A stretch of DNA of 64,000 nucleotides from Candidatus Kinetoplastibacterium blastocrithidii (ex Strigomonas culicis) (GTDB lineage Bacteria; Pseudomonadota; Gammaproteobacteria; Burkholderiales; Burkholderiaceae_B), in the NCBI RefSeq assembly GCF_000319245.1, contig NC_019814.1:558001-622000 (forward strand). Direction: 5' to 3'. The number at the start of each line of letters is the position of its first letter. The stretch's first letter is position 1. Made by a program: the position numbers and the translations under genes. Below, piece after piece: positions 29,289-38,073 of this stretch. The notes beneath the pieces were generated by a model, which saw only the letters and a list, made by a program, of their open reading frames with translations, was not told the origin of the DNA and ran no database searches.

Positions 29289-30770
29289 TCAAAAATTCCT
29301 TTTCTTTCTTGCTATAAACCCTAAATGAGACTCATGTGCATTAGGATTATTTGGCTGGCGATCATAATTAACGCCAATGGTTTTACTGATGCTTTGTGAA
29401 ATGTATTTAGTATTAACATTTTTCCTGGGATCAGTATTACTAATCTTATAATTACTCTTCTTTACTTTTCTTTCTAAAGTTGAATCATGTCTGACAACTT
29501 TATCTTTTTGCAAAGTTAAATCATTAACAATAAACTGAGAGTCAGATTTAATGATCTGATTCCTTATATTAGCATGACCTCTTGAATTTTTATTAATTTT
29601 GGTAGATCTATTTCTATTCTTATTGGCTTCAGTTTGAATATTATTACCATAGGGTTTATTAAATGCCGATCTTTTAATAATTATCCCTTTATCATCTAAA
29701 ATGTTTTTTAATAGTTCATTTTTTGTAATAATAGCTAATACTATAGATTCATCTAATTCCACCCACTTCCCTCGATGCAAATTTCTAGGAAGCACTATTT
29801 CACCGTAACGAATTCTCATTAATCTACTAACGGTAATACCTATGCTATCAAACAACCTTCTGATTTCGCGATTACGACCTTCTTTAATTACCAACTTGTA
29901 CCATTTATTACTGCCATCCCCTCCAAGATAAGACAAAGAACTAATAGAAGCAGGACCATCATTAAGCAATATTCCATCAACTAATTTAGATTTTTGCTGC
30001 TCGCTTATCTCTCCTAGTATCCTGACAGCATATTCACGTTCGATTTCATTTCTAGGGTGCATAAAATAATTTGCCAAATCCCCGGAATTTGTGAAAATTA
30101 ATAGACCTTCAGTATTAATGTCAAGTCTACCTATAGATATCCATTTACCATAACTGATTTTAGGCAAAGCAGAAAAAACACTATTTCTACCTTGAGGATC
30201 GCTATGACTTACTATCTCTCCGGATGGTTTGTGATAGACAATAACACGAGGGATTTTTTTTGTGCTTGATCTTTGTATTATTTTCCCATTAAGTCTTACC
30301 AAATCATTTGCCTTAACTCTCTGACCAATATGGGCTGGAGATCCATTAACAGATATTCTTCCTGATACTATAAGCTCTTCCATATCTCTTCTAGATCCAA
30401 TACCCAGATCAGCTAAAACCTTATGCAACTTAGGAGCAATGTCATCGCCTTGGTATTTTTTTAAGTCAATCTCAGCCTGCCCATAAGATTTATTCAAATA
30501 AGGGGATACTACCCTATCACAATTAAGTTCTTCAATATCAAGTTTAGGATTATGAATTTTTAATTTTTTATTTTCTTGGATAGAATCATCCATATTGCTA
30601 GAAACTTCTTCGATATTTATTCTTCTTCTCCTAAAGGGAGTGCGTAACTTGCGCCATTTATTATTACGCAATGAGAATCCTGCTTTATCTTCAGATATGT
30701 TTTTTTTATCAGAATTCACAATATTTTTTGAATCATGTGAACTATCTTTAACAGTTTTACTTGCCTTCAC
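29289..30770 (-). CDS. rluB: 23S rRNA pseudouridine synthase RluB-type
   Basis: RsuA/RluB/E/F family enzyme; RluB makes pseudouridine 2605 in 23S rRNA. An S4 domain ([20 protein letters not shown]) is followed by the synthase core: [40 protein letters not shown] with the catalytic Asp in GRLD, and [16 protein letters not shown]. The core is flanked by a roughly 110-residue basic N-terminal extension and a roughly 140-residue Lys/Asn/Arg-rich C-terminal tail, both low complexity. I choose GTG 30770, with GGAG eight bases upstream, over the adjacent TTG at 30773. RluB rather than RluE or RsuA is inferred from the long extensions and the single copy here. Confidence 0.88.
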   Translation of the reverse strand: MKASKTVKDSSHDSKNIVNSDKKNISEDKAGFSLRNNKWRKLRTPFRRRRINIEEVSSNMDDSIQENKKLKIHNPKLDIEELNCDRVVSPYLNKSYGQAEIDLKKYQGDDIAPKLHKVLADLGIGSRRDMEELIVSGRISVNGSPAHIGQRVKANDLVRLNGKIIQRSSTKKIPRVIVYHKPSGEIVSHSDPQGRNSVFSALPKISYGKWISIGRLDINTEGLLIFTNSGDLANYFMHPRNEIEREYAVRILGEISEQQKSKLVDGILLNDGPASISSLSYLGGDGSNKWYKLVIKEGRNREIRRLFDSIGITVSRLMRIRYGEIVLPRNLHRGKWVELDESIVLAIITKNELLKNILDDKGIIIKRSAFNKPYGNNIQTEANKNRNRSTKINKNSRGHANIRNQIIKSDSQFIVNDLTLQKDKVVRHDSTLERKVKKSNYKISNTDPRKNVNTKYISQSISKTIGVNYDRQPNNPNAHESHLGFIARKKRNF

Positions 30771-30800
30771 CAAGACAACTCCAAATTACAAATTCAGCAA

Positions 30801-30824
30801 ATTAATATTAATATTAATATTAAT
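30801..30824. repeat. Four tandem copies of ATTAAT upstream of rluB
   Basis: A perfect 24-base microsatellite of four 6-base units, about 30 bases upstream of the rluB start. Hexamer-unit tracts in a promoter can vary by slippage and change spacing, but in such AT-rich DNA it may be chance. Confidence 0.8.
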
Positions 30825-31168
30825 AAAGTATTTTAACGGATAGGTATATAGATGCTTCAGAATACAGAAATATTTATATAAAAGAATAATAATGCTTACC
30901 AACAACAGGATAATTTGATTAACTACCAAAAAATTAAGAAAAATAATATTTGCATAGAATTGTATTATATTTTGGGTTGATATGCCCTCTCTGCAAAATT
31001 AAATAATAAACAACTAATAATAAACAAAACAGAAATAGAACATTGTCTTTAATATTACATTATATCATAATTAATCATAAAAAACTCTTGCTAATCCATA
31101 TGTCTATATTATATATTTCCTTGTATTATAGAAACAACACTACATTTTGATAAATTGTTCAATAAAGA
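30825..31168. other. Gap between rluB and tRNA-Thr, nothing recognised
   Basis: AT-rich spacer without a plausible reading frame or structured RNA. It holds a 12-base direct repeat (31002-31013 and 31016-31027). The promoter of the tRNA should lie in its last 80 bases, where several -10-like TATTAT strings occur but no unique -35/-10 pair stands out. Confidence 0.6.
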
Positions 31169-31244
31169 GCCGGTGTAGCTCAGAAGGTAGAGCAGCGCAT
31201 TCGTAATGCGAAGGTCAGGGGTTCGATTCCTCTTATCGGCACCA
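31169..31244 (+). tRNA. tRNA-Thr (anticodon CGT)
   Basis: A 76-base cloverleaf with CCA encoded. The acceptor stem GCCGGTG pairs with TATCGGC (two G-U pairs). The D-arm is GCTCAGAAGGTAGAGC, the anticodon loop TTCGTAA gives anticodon CGT for ACG codons, and the T-arm is CAGGGGTTCGATTCCTCTT. It closely resembles the betaproteobacterial tRNA-Thr(CGT). Thirteen bases separate it from the 3' end of ispH on the opposite strand, so ispH transcripts may read into its antisense. Confidence 0.97.
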
Positions 31245-31257
31245 AAAAACAATATCA

Positions 31258-32214
31258 TTATTTAGAAGGAAATTTTGGCAAAGGGAATGATATATTTTCT
31301 TCTATAATAGACACGAAATTAACAGAATCATCACCAAATCCATTTCTTTTTAAAAATTCTACTATTTGGTCAACTATTACTTCTGGAGCTGAAGCCCCAG
31401 AAGTAATACCTATATGTTTTTTACCATGTAGCCAAAGCAGATCTATAGAATTAAAACTATCAATAAGATATGACTCTACACCGCTTTGAATAGCTAATTC
31501 CAACAATCTATTAGAATTAGAGCTATTAGCACTTCCGGCAATTAATATTAAATCACATTCTTTAACTATATGTTTAAGTGCATTTTGTCTATTCTGTGTA
31601 GCATAGCAAATGTCACTCTTTTTGGGACCAAGTATCATAGGGAATCTATTTTTCAATGCTTCCTCTATACAAATAACATCATCAATAGACAATGTTGTTT
31701 GTGTAACATATCCAAGCAACAAATTATCATTAACTTTTAAACGCAAAACATCACTAACGCTTTCAACAATATATATTCCACTAGTATCCTGACCCAAGGT
31801 GCCATTAACTTCCGGATGATTCTTGTGGCCAATAATTATAACTTCTCTATTTTCTCTACGCATTTTAAGGACTTCAAGATGCACCTTGGTAACCAAAGGA
31901 CAAGTAGCATCTATAATAAGCAATTTTCTCTTTTTTGCCATGGATATTACATCCTTTGATACACCATGTGCAGAGAAAATTATCACCATTCCTTCTGGGA
32001 CATCAATTATGTTGTCTACAAAAATTACACCTTTATCCTTGAAATAATTTATAACATGCTTATTGTGAACAATCTCATGGTTTACATATATTTGAGGACC
32101 ATATATATCTATGGCTTTCTCGACAATAGATATAGCCCTCTTGACCCCAGCACAAAAACCTCTTGGAGAAGTTAATGTTATGTTTTTTTTACATACTGAA
32201 ACTTTGAATTCCAT
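31258..32214 (-). CDS. ispH: 4-hydroxy-3-methylbut-2-enyl diphosphate reductase (MEP pathway)
   Basis: Last MEP-pathway enzyme, converting HMBPP to IPP and DMAPP with a [4Fe-4S] cluster. The three cluster cysteines are in SPRGFCAGVKRAI, IDATCPLVTKVHLEV and KKSDICYATQNRQNAL. Substrate-binding histidines are seen in YVNHEIVHNKHV and IIIGHKNHPEVNGTLGQ. Length 318 matches E. coli (316). It is divergently arranged from rpmE2 with 197 bases between; no SlpA-type peptidyl-prolyl isomerase gene, its common upstream neighbour, is present. Confidence 0.98.
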   Translation of the reverse strand: MEFKVSVCKKNITLTSPRGFCAGVKRAISIVEKAIDIYGPQIYVNHEIVHNKHVINYFKDKGVIFVDNIIDVPEGMVIIFSAHGVSKDVISMAKKRKLLIIDATCPLVTKVHLEVLKMRRENREVIIIGHKNHPEVNGTLGQDTSGIYIVESVSDVLRLKVNDNLLLGYVTQTTLSIDDVICIEEALKNRFPMILGPKKSDICYATQNRQNALKHIVKECDLILIAGSANSSNSNRLLELAIQSGVESYLIDSFNSIDLLWLHGKKHIGITSGASAPEVIVDQIVEFLKRNGFGDDSVNFVSIIEENISFPLPKFPSK

Positions 32215-32411
32215 TATACTAATAACCTTATAATGCTAAATTATGTGAATGTGTGCCAGATGTTTGTATAAAGATGCGATTTAACGTCAAAATGTTGTAA
32301 TAAGATTTGTTAAGCTAGAGCTATCATATCAAATTATAAGTATATGTTTTAATCCCATGCTAGAATAACTATTTAATAAACTAATATAAAAATCCTTATT
32401 GGAAAATAGTT

Positions 32412-32675
32412 ATGAAATCAGAAATACATCCAAACTATCAAGAAGTTGTTTTCCTTGATGTTCAAACAAACCATAAATTTATCATCAGATCTACAGTACA
32501 AAGTAGAGAAACAATAGATATTGACAACAAGACATATCCATTGTTTAAATGTGATGTAACATCAAAGTCTCATCCTTTTTATACAGGAGCACAAACAAGA
32601 ATAGTAGAGACTGGACGTGTAGAAAAATTCCGTGCCCGCTTCTCTAATCTAAAAGGCATAAGCAAACCTAAATAA
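32412..32675 (+). CDS. rpmE2: 50S ribosomal protein L31 type B
   Basis: An 87-residue L31. It begins KSEIHPNYQEVVFLDVQTNH and contains KCDVTSKSHPFYTGAQTRIV and EKFRARF. The zinc-ligand cysteines of type A L31 are absent, which defines the zinc-independent type B (YkgM-like) form; these forms allow zinc sparing. Only this L31 is in the window. Downstream, 32695-32744 contains an imperfect inverted repeat without a T-tract, a weak terminator candidate at best. Confidence 0.95.
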   Translation: MKSEIHPNYQEVVFLDVQTNHKFIIRSTVQSRETIDIDNKTYPLFKCDVTSKSHPFYTGAQTRIVETGRVEKFRARFSNLKGISKPK

Positions 32676-32914
32676 TAAGAACGAACCACAAAAACAAACA
32701 CACAGGTATGTTTTTCTAAATTGTAGGCAACATACATGTGTTTGATATCTTAGTTATGCCTTGTTTTAAATTAGTTAACATACACTAACAGATATAAAAT
32801 ATTGTTGAAATTGAGAATGTAGAAGTTCATGAATATCTAAAAAATATAAATATTAATTAGAACTATAGAACTATCTAAAATAAAAATTCATAAGTAATTC
32901 TATGTATAGCATAT

Positions 32915-34303
32915 ATGATGATGAGCAAATTATCAAATTTAGAAATTTTTAGAAAACTAACTAAACAGTCTTTTCCTATTTTAGTTAGTCAACTAGCTGG
33001 CATATCATTTGGTTTGCTTGATACTATAATGACGGGTCATACTAATAAAAATGACTTAGCAGCTGTATCTTTAGCAACATCCATATATGTAATAATATTT
33101 GTTGGGTTGCTTGGAGTAATAAATGCACTGGTTCCTATAATAGCAAAAAATTTTGGCAGTGGTAACAATACAGAAATTGGAGAGTACTGGGGACAAGGTT
33201 TTTGGGTATCAATAGTATTATCAATAATTGGCACAATACCACTATATTTTTCTGAAATATGGTTCTACTTTATTGGTAACATAGATTTAGATGTATATAA
33301 TAAAGTCGTAAGATACTTAAAGATATTAATAATAGCATTGCCTGCAGCATTGATATTCAGAACCATATATAACCTTTGTGCTGCATTGTCTAAATCAAGA
33401 GTAATGATAACAGTTAGCTTAGTATCAGTACTATGCAAAGCTTCCTTAAATTATATTTTTATTTATGGTTTTTTCAAAATACCATCCCTAGGATCAACTG
33501 GAGCCAGCATATCTACTATGATAGTATCCTGGATAAGTTTATCTATAGGCATATCAATTATATATACAGACAATTTTTACAAACAATTCAACATACGTAT
33601 CAGAAAACCAAACGTATCCAAAATAAAAGAAATATTAAAACTAGGACTGCCAATGGGAGGATCATATTTAGTAGAAGTCCTAACATTTTCATTTATGACA
33701 ATACTTATAACAAGAGAAGGAATAGTAGCTGTAGGAGCACATCAAATCATAACTAACATAGTGTCTGTTTGTTACATAGTGCCTATATCTCTTGGTTTAG
33801 CTACATCTTCAATGACTGCTCAATTTTTAGGAGCAAGAAATAATGATATCGCCATACAAATAGGTAAAATTGGAATAAGAGTAACAATGCTAATAGCTGC
33901 TATTAGCTGCATAGCCATATACTATTTTAGCGATAAAATTCCAACAGTTTATACAAATGATTCATCCATAAGAACAACATGTTCTAGTATGATGTTTATC
34001 GTACCATTTTTCTTAATTGTCGACTCAGTACAATGCTTTAACTCTTATATACTTAGAGCTTATAATATTACAGCACTACCTTTTATATTACAAACAATAG
34101 CACTTGGAGTTATAGGCTTAGGGGGCGGATGGTGGTTTGGATTTGGTCCAGGTAGAACAACATATCAGCCTATACACAATATTTTATTTAGCGGGGCTCC
34201 TATAGGTGCTAGTAGTATGTGGATAATGGCAACTAGCGGGTTAGCAATATCCGCTTTTTCTCTATATATATTATATAAAGAAAAAGTAATTAAAAAACTC
34301 TAG
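32915..34303 (+). CDS. MATE-family multidrug/cation antiporter (NorM-like)
   Basis: Inner-membrane exporter with 12 predicted hydrophobic segments in two homologous halves. The N-terminal half has LTKQSFPILVSQLAGISFGLLDTIM and AAVSLATSIYV; the second half begins LGLPMGGSYLVEVLTFSF with GAHQIITNIVSV. This matches the NorM branch of MATE transporters, driven by Na+ or H+ and exporting cationic drugs or metabolites. Three consecutive ATG codons make the exact start uncertain by two residues. Its TAG stop is directly adjacent to the TAA stop of orn on the other strand, with no base between. Confidence 0.92.
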   Translation: MMMSKLSNLEIFRKLTKQSFPILVSQLAGISFGLLDTIMTGHTNKNDLAAVSLATSIYVIIFVGLLGVINALVPIIAKNFGSGNNTEIGEYWGQGFWVSIVLSIIGTIPLYFSEIWFYFIGNIDLDVYNKVVRYLKILIIALPAALIFRTIYNLCAALSKSRVMITVSLVSVLCKASLNYIFIYGFFKIPSLGSTGASISTMIVSWISLSIGISIIYTDNFYKQFNIRIRKPNVSKIKEILKLGLPMGGSYLVEVLTFSFMTILITREGIVAVGAHQIITNIVSVCYIVPISLGLATSSMTAQFLGARNNDIAIQIGKIGIRVTMLIAAISCIAIYYFSDKIPTVYTNDSSIRTTCSSMMFIVPFFLIVDSVQCFNSYILRAYNITALPFILQTIALGVIGLGGGWWFGFGPGRTTYQPIHNILFSGAPIGASSMWIMATSGLAISAFSLYILYKEKVIKKL

Positions 34304-34849
34304 TTATAACTTGAAGAAATATTTACGGTAATAACGCAATTCATTTATTGAATCATATATATCTGAAAGAGCTTGATGCTTACTATTTTTAGAAAAATTT
34401 TTATATGCATTAGGGGACCATCTCTTTGCAAGCTCTTTTATAGAACTAACATCGATATTTCTATAATGAAAAAATTTTTCTAATCTAGACATGTATATAT
34501 TCATGAATCTACGATCTTGACTAATTGTATTACCGCACAATGGAGAAACTCCTGAATTAATATAATTTTCCAAAAATAATAAAATATTATCTTCTGCTTC
34601 TTTTTCTGATATCTCAGACGACAAAACTTTATCAACTAGTCCGCTCTTACTATGAACTGATTTATTCCATTTATCCATTGATTCTAAAATCTCATTAGTT
34701 TGATGAATCACAATAACTGGACCTTCTATTATCTCATCTAAATTTTCATCCGTAATAACTACAGCAACCTCCAGAATCTTATCTTTTAATGGATCCAGAC
34801 CACTCATCTCCATATCTAACCATACTAATCTATTGTTATTGATATTCAT
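34304..34849 (-). CDS. orn: Oligoribonuclease
   Basis: DEDDh 3'-5' exoribonuclease that degrades 2-5-nt RNA fragments and pGpG. Catalytic residues: Asp and Glu in [13 protein letters not shown], Asp in [11 protein letters not shown], and His...Asp in [12 protein letters not shown]. Length 181 matches E. coli (181). It is convergent with the MATE gene with zero spacing, and separated by 110 bases from the divergent rsgA. orn-rsgA proximity is common in proteobacteria. Confidence 0.97.
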   Translation of the reverse strand: MNINNNRLVWLDMEMSGLDPLKDKILEVAVVITDENLDEIIEGPVIVIHQTNEILESMDKWNKSVHSKSGLVDKVLSSEISEKEAEDNILLFLENYINSGVSPLCGNTISQDRRFMNIYMSRLEKFFHYRNIDVSSIKELAKRWSPNAYKNFSKNSKHQALSDIYDSINELRYYRKYFFKL

Positions 34850-34959
34850 TATTTAATTATTCCTTATATAAAAAAATAAATTTTAATTATTTTTAATATA
34901 TCAATTATTAAAAATAACCGTATACTATTTCACGTAACTATAAAATTAGCAATTTTAAA

Positions 34960-35856
34960 ATGGAAAAAAACATTATCGGAAGAGTTATAGGCCTATACAA
35001 ACAGAATTATATAATTGCTCATGGAAAATCTGTTTTAAGGTGCATCTCAAAAGGAAAAAAAAATGAAGCAGTTGTTGGGGACTTTGTTAATGTAAATTAC
35101 AAATCTGATAGTTATTATATTATTACTGAAATTATTCAAAGGAACAATCTCTTCCTAAGATCAGATATAACAAAAACAAGAAAAATAGCAGCCAATATAG
35201 ATAATGTTATACTGTTAGTGGCAGCTGAGCCTGATTTTTCAGTCGAATTAATATTAAAAATTATTATTGAGGCTGTACGATGTAATACAAAAATTACTAT
35301 TGTGCTTAATAAAAGAGATTTAAGCAGATCCATAAAAACAGCCAAGGAGAAACTTTATTTTACAGAAATCTTAGGCATACCTTTATTAGAGATAAGCGCA
35401 AAATATCCAAGCTCAGAAGAGAAATCTATACTTGATATTCTAAAAGGAAAAGTTACATTAATAACGGGGCCTAGTGGAATGGGAAAGTCTACATTAGTAA
35501 ATTTACTAGTTCCAGAAGCTTGTGCAGCAACTAGAGAATATTCTAAATTTTTAAATACTGGAAAACATACTACAAGTTATACGAAACTATACAAGCTAAC
35601 ACTGGAAAATAGCTACATCATAGATTCCCCAGGATTTAAAGATTTTGGTCTAAATCATCTAAGCTTCAATGATATAGTAAAGCCATTTCTAGAATTTCGT
35701 GATTTAAATAATAAATGCAGATTTTATAACTGTACACACTGTCACGAACCTGGATGCAAGATAATAGAGTCTAAAACTAATGGAACAATAGACGAAAAGA
35801 TGTATTCGTTATATAAAAAAATTATGGGTAAGTATATACTTACCCATGGTAATTAG
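34960..35856 (+). CDS. rsgA: Small ribosomal subunit GTPase RsgA
   Basis: Circularly permuted GTPase that checks late 30S maturation. An OB-fold domain is followed by motifs in permuted order: G4 NKRD, G1 GPSGMGKSTLVN, G3 DSPGFKDFG. The C-terminal zinc knuckle is CRFYNCTHCHEPGC. Length 298 is shorter than E. coli (350), mainly at the N-terminus. The last codons, encoding MGKYILTH, form a perfect 24-base palindrome that also serves as the likely terminator of rplS on the other strand. Confidence 0.96.
   Translation: MEKNIIGRVIGLYKQNYIIAHGKSVLRCISKGKKNEAVVGDFVNVNYKSDSYYIITEIIQRNNLFLRSDITKTRKIAANIDNVILLVAAEPDFSVELILKIIIEAVRCNTKITIVLNKRDLSRSIKTAKEKLYFTEILGIPLLEISAKYPSSEEKSILDILKGKVTLITGPSGMGKSTLVNLLVPEACAATREYSKFLNTGKHTTSYTKLYKLTLENSYIIDSPGFKDFGLNHLSFNDIVKPFLEFRDLNNKCRFYNCTHCHEPGCKIIESKTNGTIDEKMYSLYKKIMGKYILTHGN
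35815..35847 (-). terminator. rplS intrinsic terminator inside the 3' end of rsgA
   Basis: Bases 35824-35847 are a perfect 24-base palindrome. On the minus strand it folds into a stem of about 10 bp with a short loop and is followed immediately by AATTTTTTTAT, a good U-tract. It lies 19 bases past the rplS stop, in the right orientation to terminate rplS, while on the plus strand the same bases encode the last residues of RsgA. Confidence 0.75.
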
Positions 35857-35865
35857 ATCATCAAA

Positions 35866-36234
35866 TTACCTCTTATATATTAATTTTTCCTTAATTCTAG
35901 CAGATCTGCCGGATCTGGAGCGCAAATAGTATAGTTTAGCTCTTCGGACACTACCAAATCTTTTGACTTCTATTTTTTCTATTTGAGGGGAATAAAGCTG
36001 AAATGTTCTTTCTACCGCCTCCCCAGAGGATATCTTTCTAACTATAAACGAAGAATTAAGACCTTTATTACGCCTAGCTATTACAACACCTTCATATGCC
36101 TGAATTCTCTTCCTAGATCCCTCTATTACATTAACACTTACTGTAACAGTATCTCCTGGAGAAAAAACTGGGATATTCTTATTATTACTAAGCCTATCTA
36201 TTTCTTCCTGTTCTAATATAGCAATTAAATTCAT
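35866..36234 (-). CDS. rplS: 50S ribosomal protein L19
   Basis: The 122-residue protein has the L19 signatures [40 protein letters not shown] and [18 protein letters not shown]19 sits at the interface of the two ribosomal subunits. It is normally the last gene of rpsP-rimM-trmD-rplS; here it stands alone about 26 kb away, convergent with rsgA, with its own upstream spacer of 129 bases and its own terminator. Confidence 0.98.
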   Translation of the reverse strand: MNLIAILEQEEIDRLSNNKNIPVFSPGDTVTVSVNVIEGSRKRIQAYEGVVIARRNKGLNSSFIVRKISSGEAVERTFQLYSPQIEKIEVKRFGSVRRAKLYYLRSRSGRSARIKEKLIYKR

Positions 36235-36363
36235 AAAAACTCCTGACTCATCTTTTAACGTATTATATTTTATGATTAAAGATTTTAATTATTAATACAA
36301 AAGAGGATGATATTAAAAATGGGGTCATTAATTATAATGGCATATTAACTATAAAATCAAGCT

Positions 36364-37305
36364 TTATAAACAATCAGATAATTTTGGGACTATTTCAAAT
36401 AAATCACCACATAAACAGTAATCTGAAACATTAAATATTGGCGCATTAATATCATTATTTATTGCTATTATTGTCCTTGAATCTTTAATTCCTGCTAAAT
36501 GCTGCATAGATCCAGAGATACCTATAGCCAAATATAATCTAGGAGATACTATCTTGCCTGTCTGTCCAATTTGACAGCTATTAGGCGCATAGCCTTCATC
36601 AACAGCAACACGAGTAGCACCAATTGCCGCTCCCAGCTTCTCCGCCAAAGGCATCAATAAATTATTAAAATTTTCTTTGCTTCCCAATCCACGACCACCG
36701 GAAACTATAACATTAGCTTCTGTTAAATCAATTTTAGAACTATCTACTCTATTTTCTTTTTTTAATAATTTTGATAATCCTAAGTCATTAGAAACAGTAA
36801 TATTTTCTATATCGGCATAATTATTTATATCAATATTGATATCTTCATTAGTGAATGAACAACCACGTAAAATTAAAATTTTAATTGGATCTATACATTT
36901 GATATTAGCAAGAATTCTGCCAGCATACATGGCAGCAGAAAACACATTATCAGATATAATTTTCATTACATTAGATACTGGAGCAACATCTAATTTTGCA
37001 GCAATTTTAGGAGCTATAGATCTCCCATAAAATGAATCGTTAAATATTATATGAGTGTAATTATTAGCTATACTTAAAATATGATTAGCATGGTTCTCTG
37101 GTAAAAAATCAATAAAATGAGATGCGTCAGCTGTAAAAACTTTAGATACATTCTTTAATTTGCTTATATTGCAAGCCAAATTTTTAATATCTTTCCCTAT
37201 AATTAAAATATGTATACTTGATCTAAATTTAGAAGCTGCAGATATAAGACCATATGTTGAAACATCAAAAGACTCATTGTTATGATCAGGAATAACTAGT
37301 ATCAT
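36364..37305 (-). CDS. etfA: Electron transfer flavoprotein alpha subunit
   Basis: FAD-binding subunit of ETF, which carries electrons from acyl-CoA and related dehydrogenases to the quinone pool through ETF:quinone oxidoreductase. The C-terminal FAD domain is clear: IVSGGRGLGSKENFNNLLMP, GATRVAVDEGYAPNSCQIGQ and YLAIGISGSMQHLAGIKDS. Length 313 is normal. The start overlaps the etfB stop by four bases (ATGA). No acyl-CoA dehydrogenase or ETF:quinone oxidoreductase is in the window, so the electron donor is unknown. Confidence 0.96.
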   Translation of the reverse strand: MILVIPDHNNESFDVSTYGLISAASKFRSSIHILIIGKDIKNLACNISKLKNVSKVFTADASHFIDFLPENHANHILSIANNYTHIIFNDSFYGRSIAPKIAAKLDVAPVSNVMKIISDNVFSAAMYAGRILANIKCIDPIKILILRGCSFTNEDINIDINNYADIENITVSNDLGLSKLLKKENRVDSSKIDLTEANVIVSGGRGLGSKENFNNLLMPLAEKLGAAIGATRVAVDEGYAPNSCQIGQTGKIVSPRLYLAIGISGSMQHLAGIKDSRTIIAINNDINAPIFNVSDYCLCGDLFEIVPKLSDCL

Positions 37306-38057
37306 TTTTCTAACACTCCAAGCTCTGCCTTAATAATCTCAGATAAAGAAAAAACATCTTTTTCTAATATTTTCTTTCTTTCATTTTTTATTTCTTCGAT
37401 ATTTAATAATTCTAAACGTGGTGAATAATCAATATTAATATCTTTAATATTGATTATTTCTGTTTTTTTACTCTTAGCCCTTAATATATTCTGTAGTGTT
37501 ATATATCTCGGCTTATTTAGATTCAGATCAGCGATAATAACGGCAGGCAATTTTGTGCTAATTATATCAACACCATTATCCAATTCTCTAGTTGCTACCA
37601 AATTATCGACATAAAAATCTATATTGCTTACAAAATTTATTTGAGGCCAATCTAACAAACTACTTAATATCTGACCCGTCTGACAAGAATCATTATCGAT
37701 AGATTGTTTTCCCAAAAAAACTATTTTAGGTGCTTCTTTTTCAACAATATGTTTTATTGCTTTTGCTACAGATAATGGCTGTAAACTAAACTCTGATTCT
37801 ATTAAAATACCTCTATCTGCACCCATTGACATAGCCGTCTTTAAAATATTCTTGCTAAGAACATCTCCACAAGATAAAGCTATAACCTCATCAATAAAAC
37901 CTTTCTCTTTAAGACTTATAGCCTCTTCAAGGGCAACCTCATCAAAAGGATTCATTGATAGCTTAGCATACTCTAAATTTATTCCTGAATGATCATTATT
38001 AATTTCTAATTTAGTGTTATGATCAATTACAGATTTAACAGCTACTAATACTTTCAT
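37302..38057 (-). CDS. etfB: Electron transfer flavoprotein beta subunit
   Basis: AMP-binding partner of EtfA. It starts KVLVAVKSVIDHNTKLEINN, then MNPFDEVALEEAISLKEKG and VIALSCGDVLSKNILKTAMS, with GKQSIDNDSCQTGQILSSLL and TRELDNGVDIISTKLPAVI completing the family pattern. Length 251 is normal. etfB-etfA is translationally coupled, and the deacetylase-family gene ends up 16 bases upstream, suggesting one transcript. Confidence 0.96.
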   Translation of the reverse strand: MKVLVAVKSVIDHNTKLEINNDHSGINLEYAKLSMNPFDEVALEEAISLKEKGFIDEVIALSCGDVLSKNILKTAMSMGADRGILIESEFSLQPLSVAKAIKHIVEKEAPKIVFLGKQSIDNDSCQTGQILSSLLDWPQINFVSNIDFYVDNLVATRELDNGVDIISTKLPAVIIADLNLNKPRYITLQNILRAKSKKTEIINIKDINIDYSPRLELLNIEEIKNERKKILEKDVFSLSEIIKAELGVLEK

Positions 38058-38073
38058 CGATTATACCCTATAA

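Noticed and set aside
32695-32744. Inverted repeat after rpmE2 as a terminator
   Set aside because: The stem is imperfect and no T-tract follows. It was mentioned only under rpmE2.
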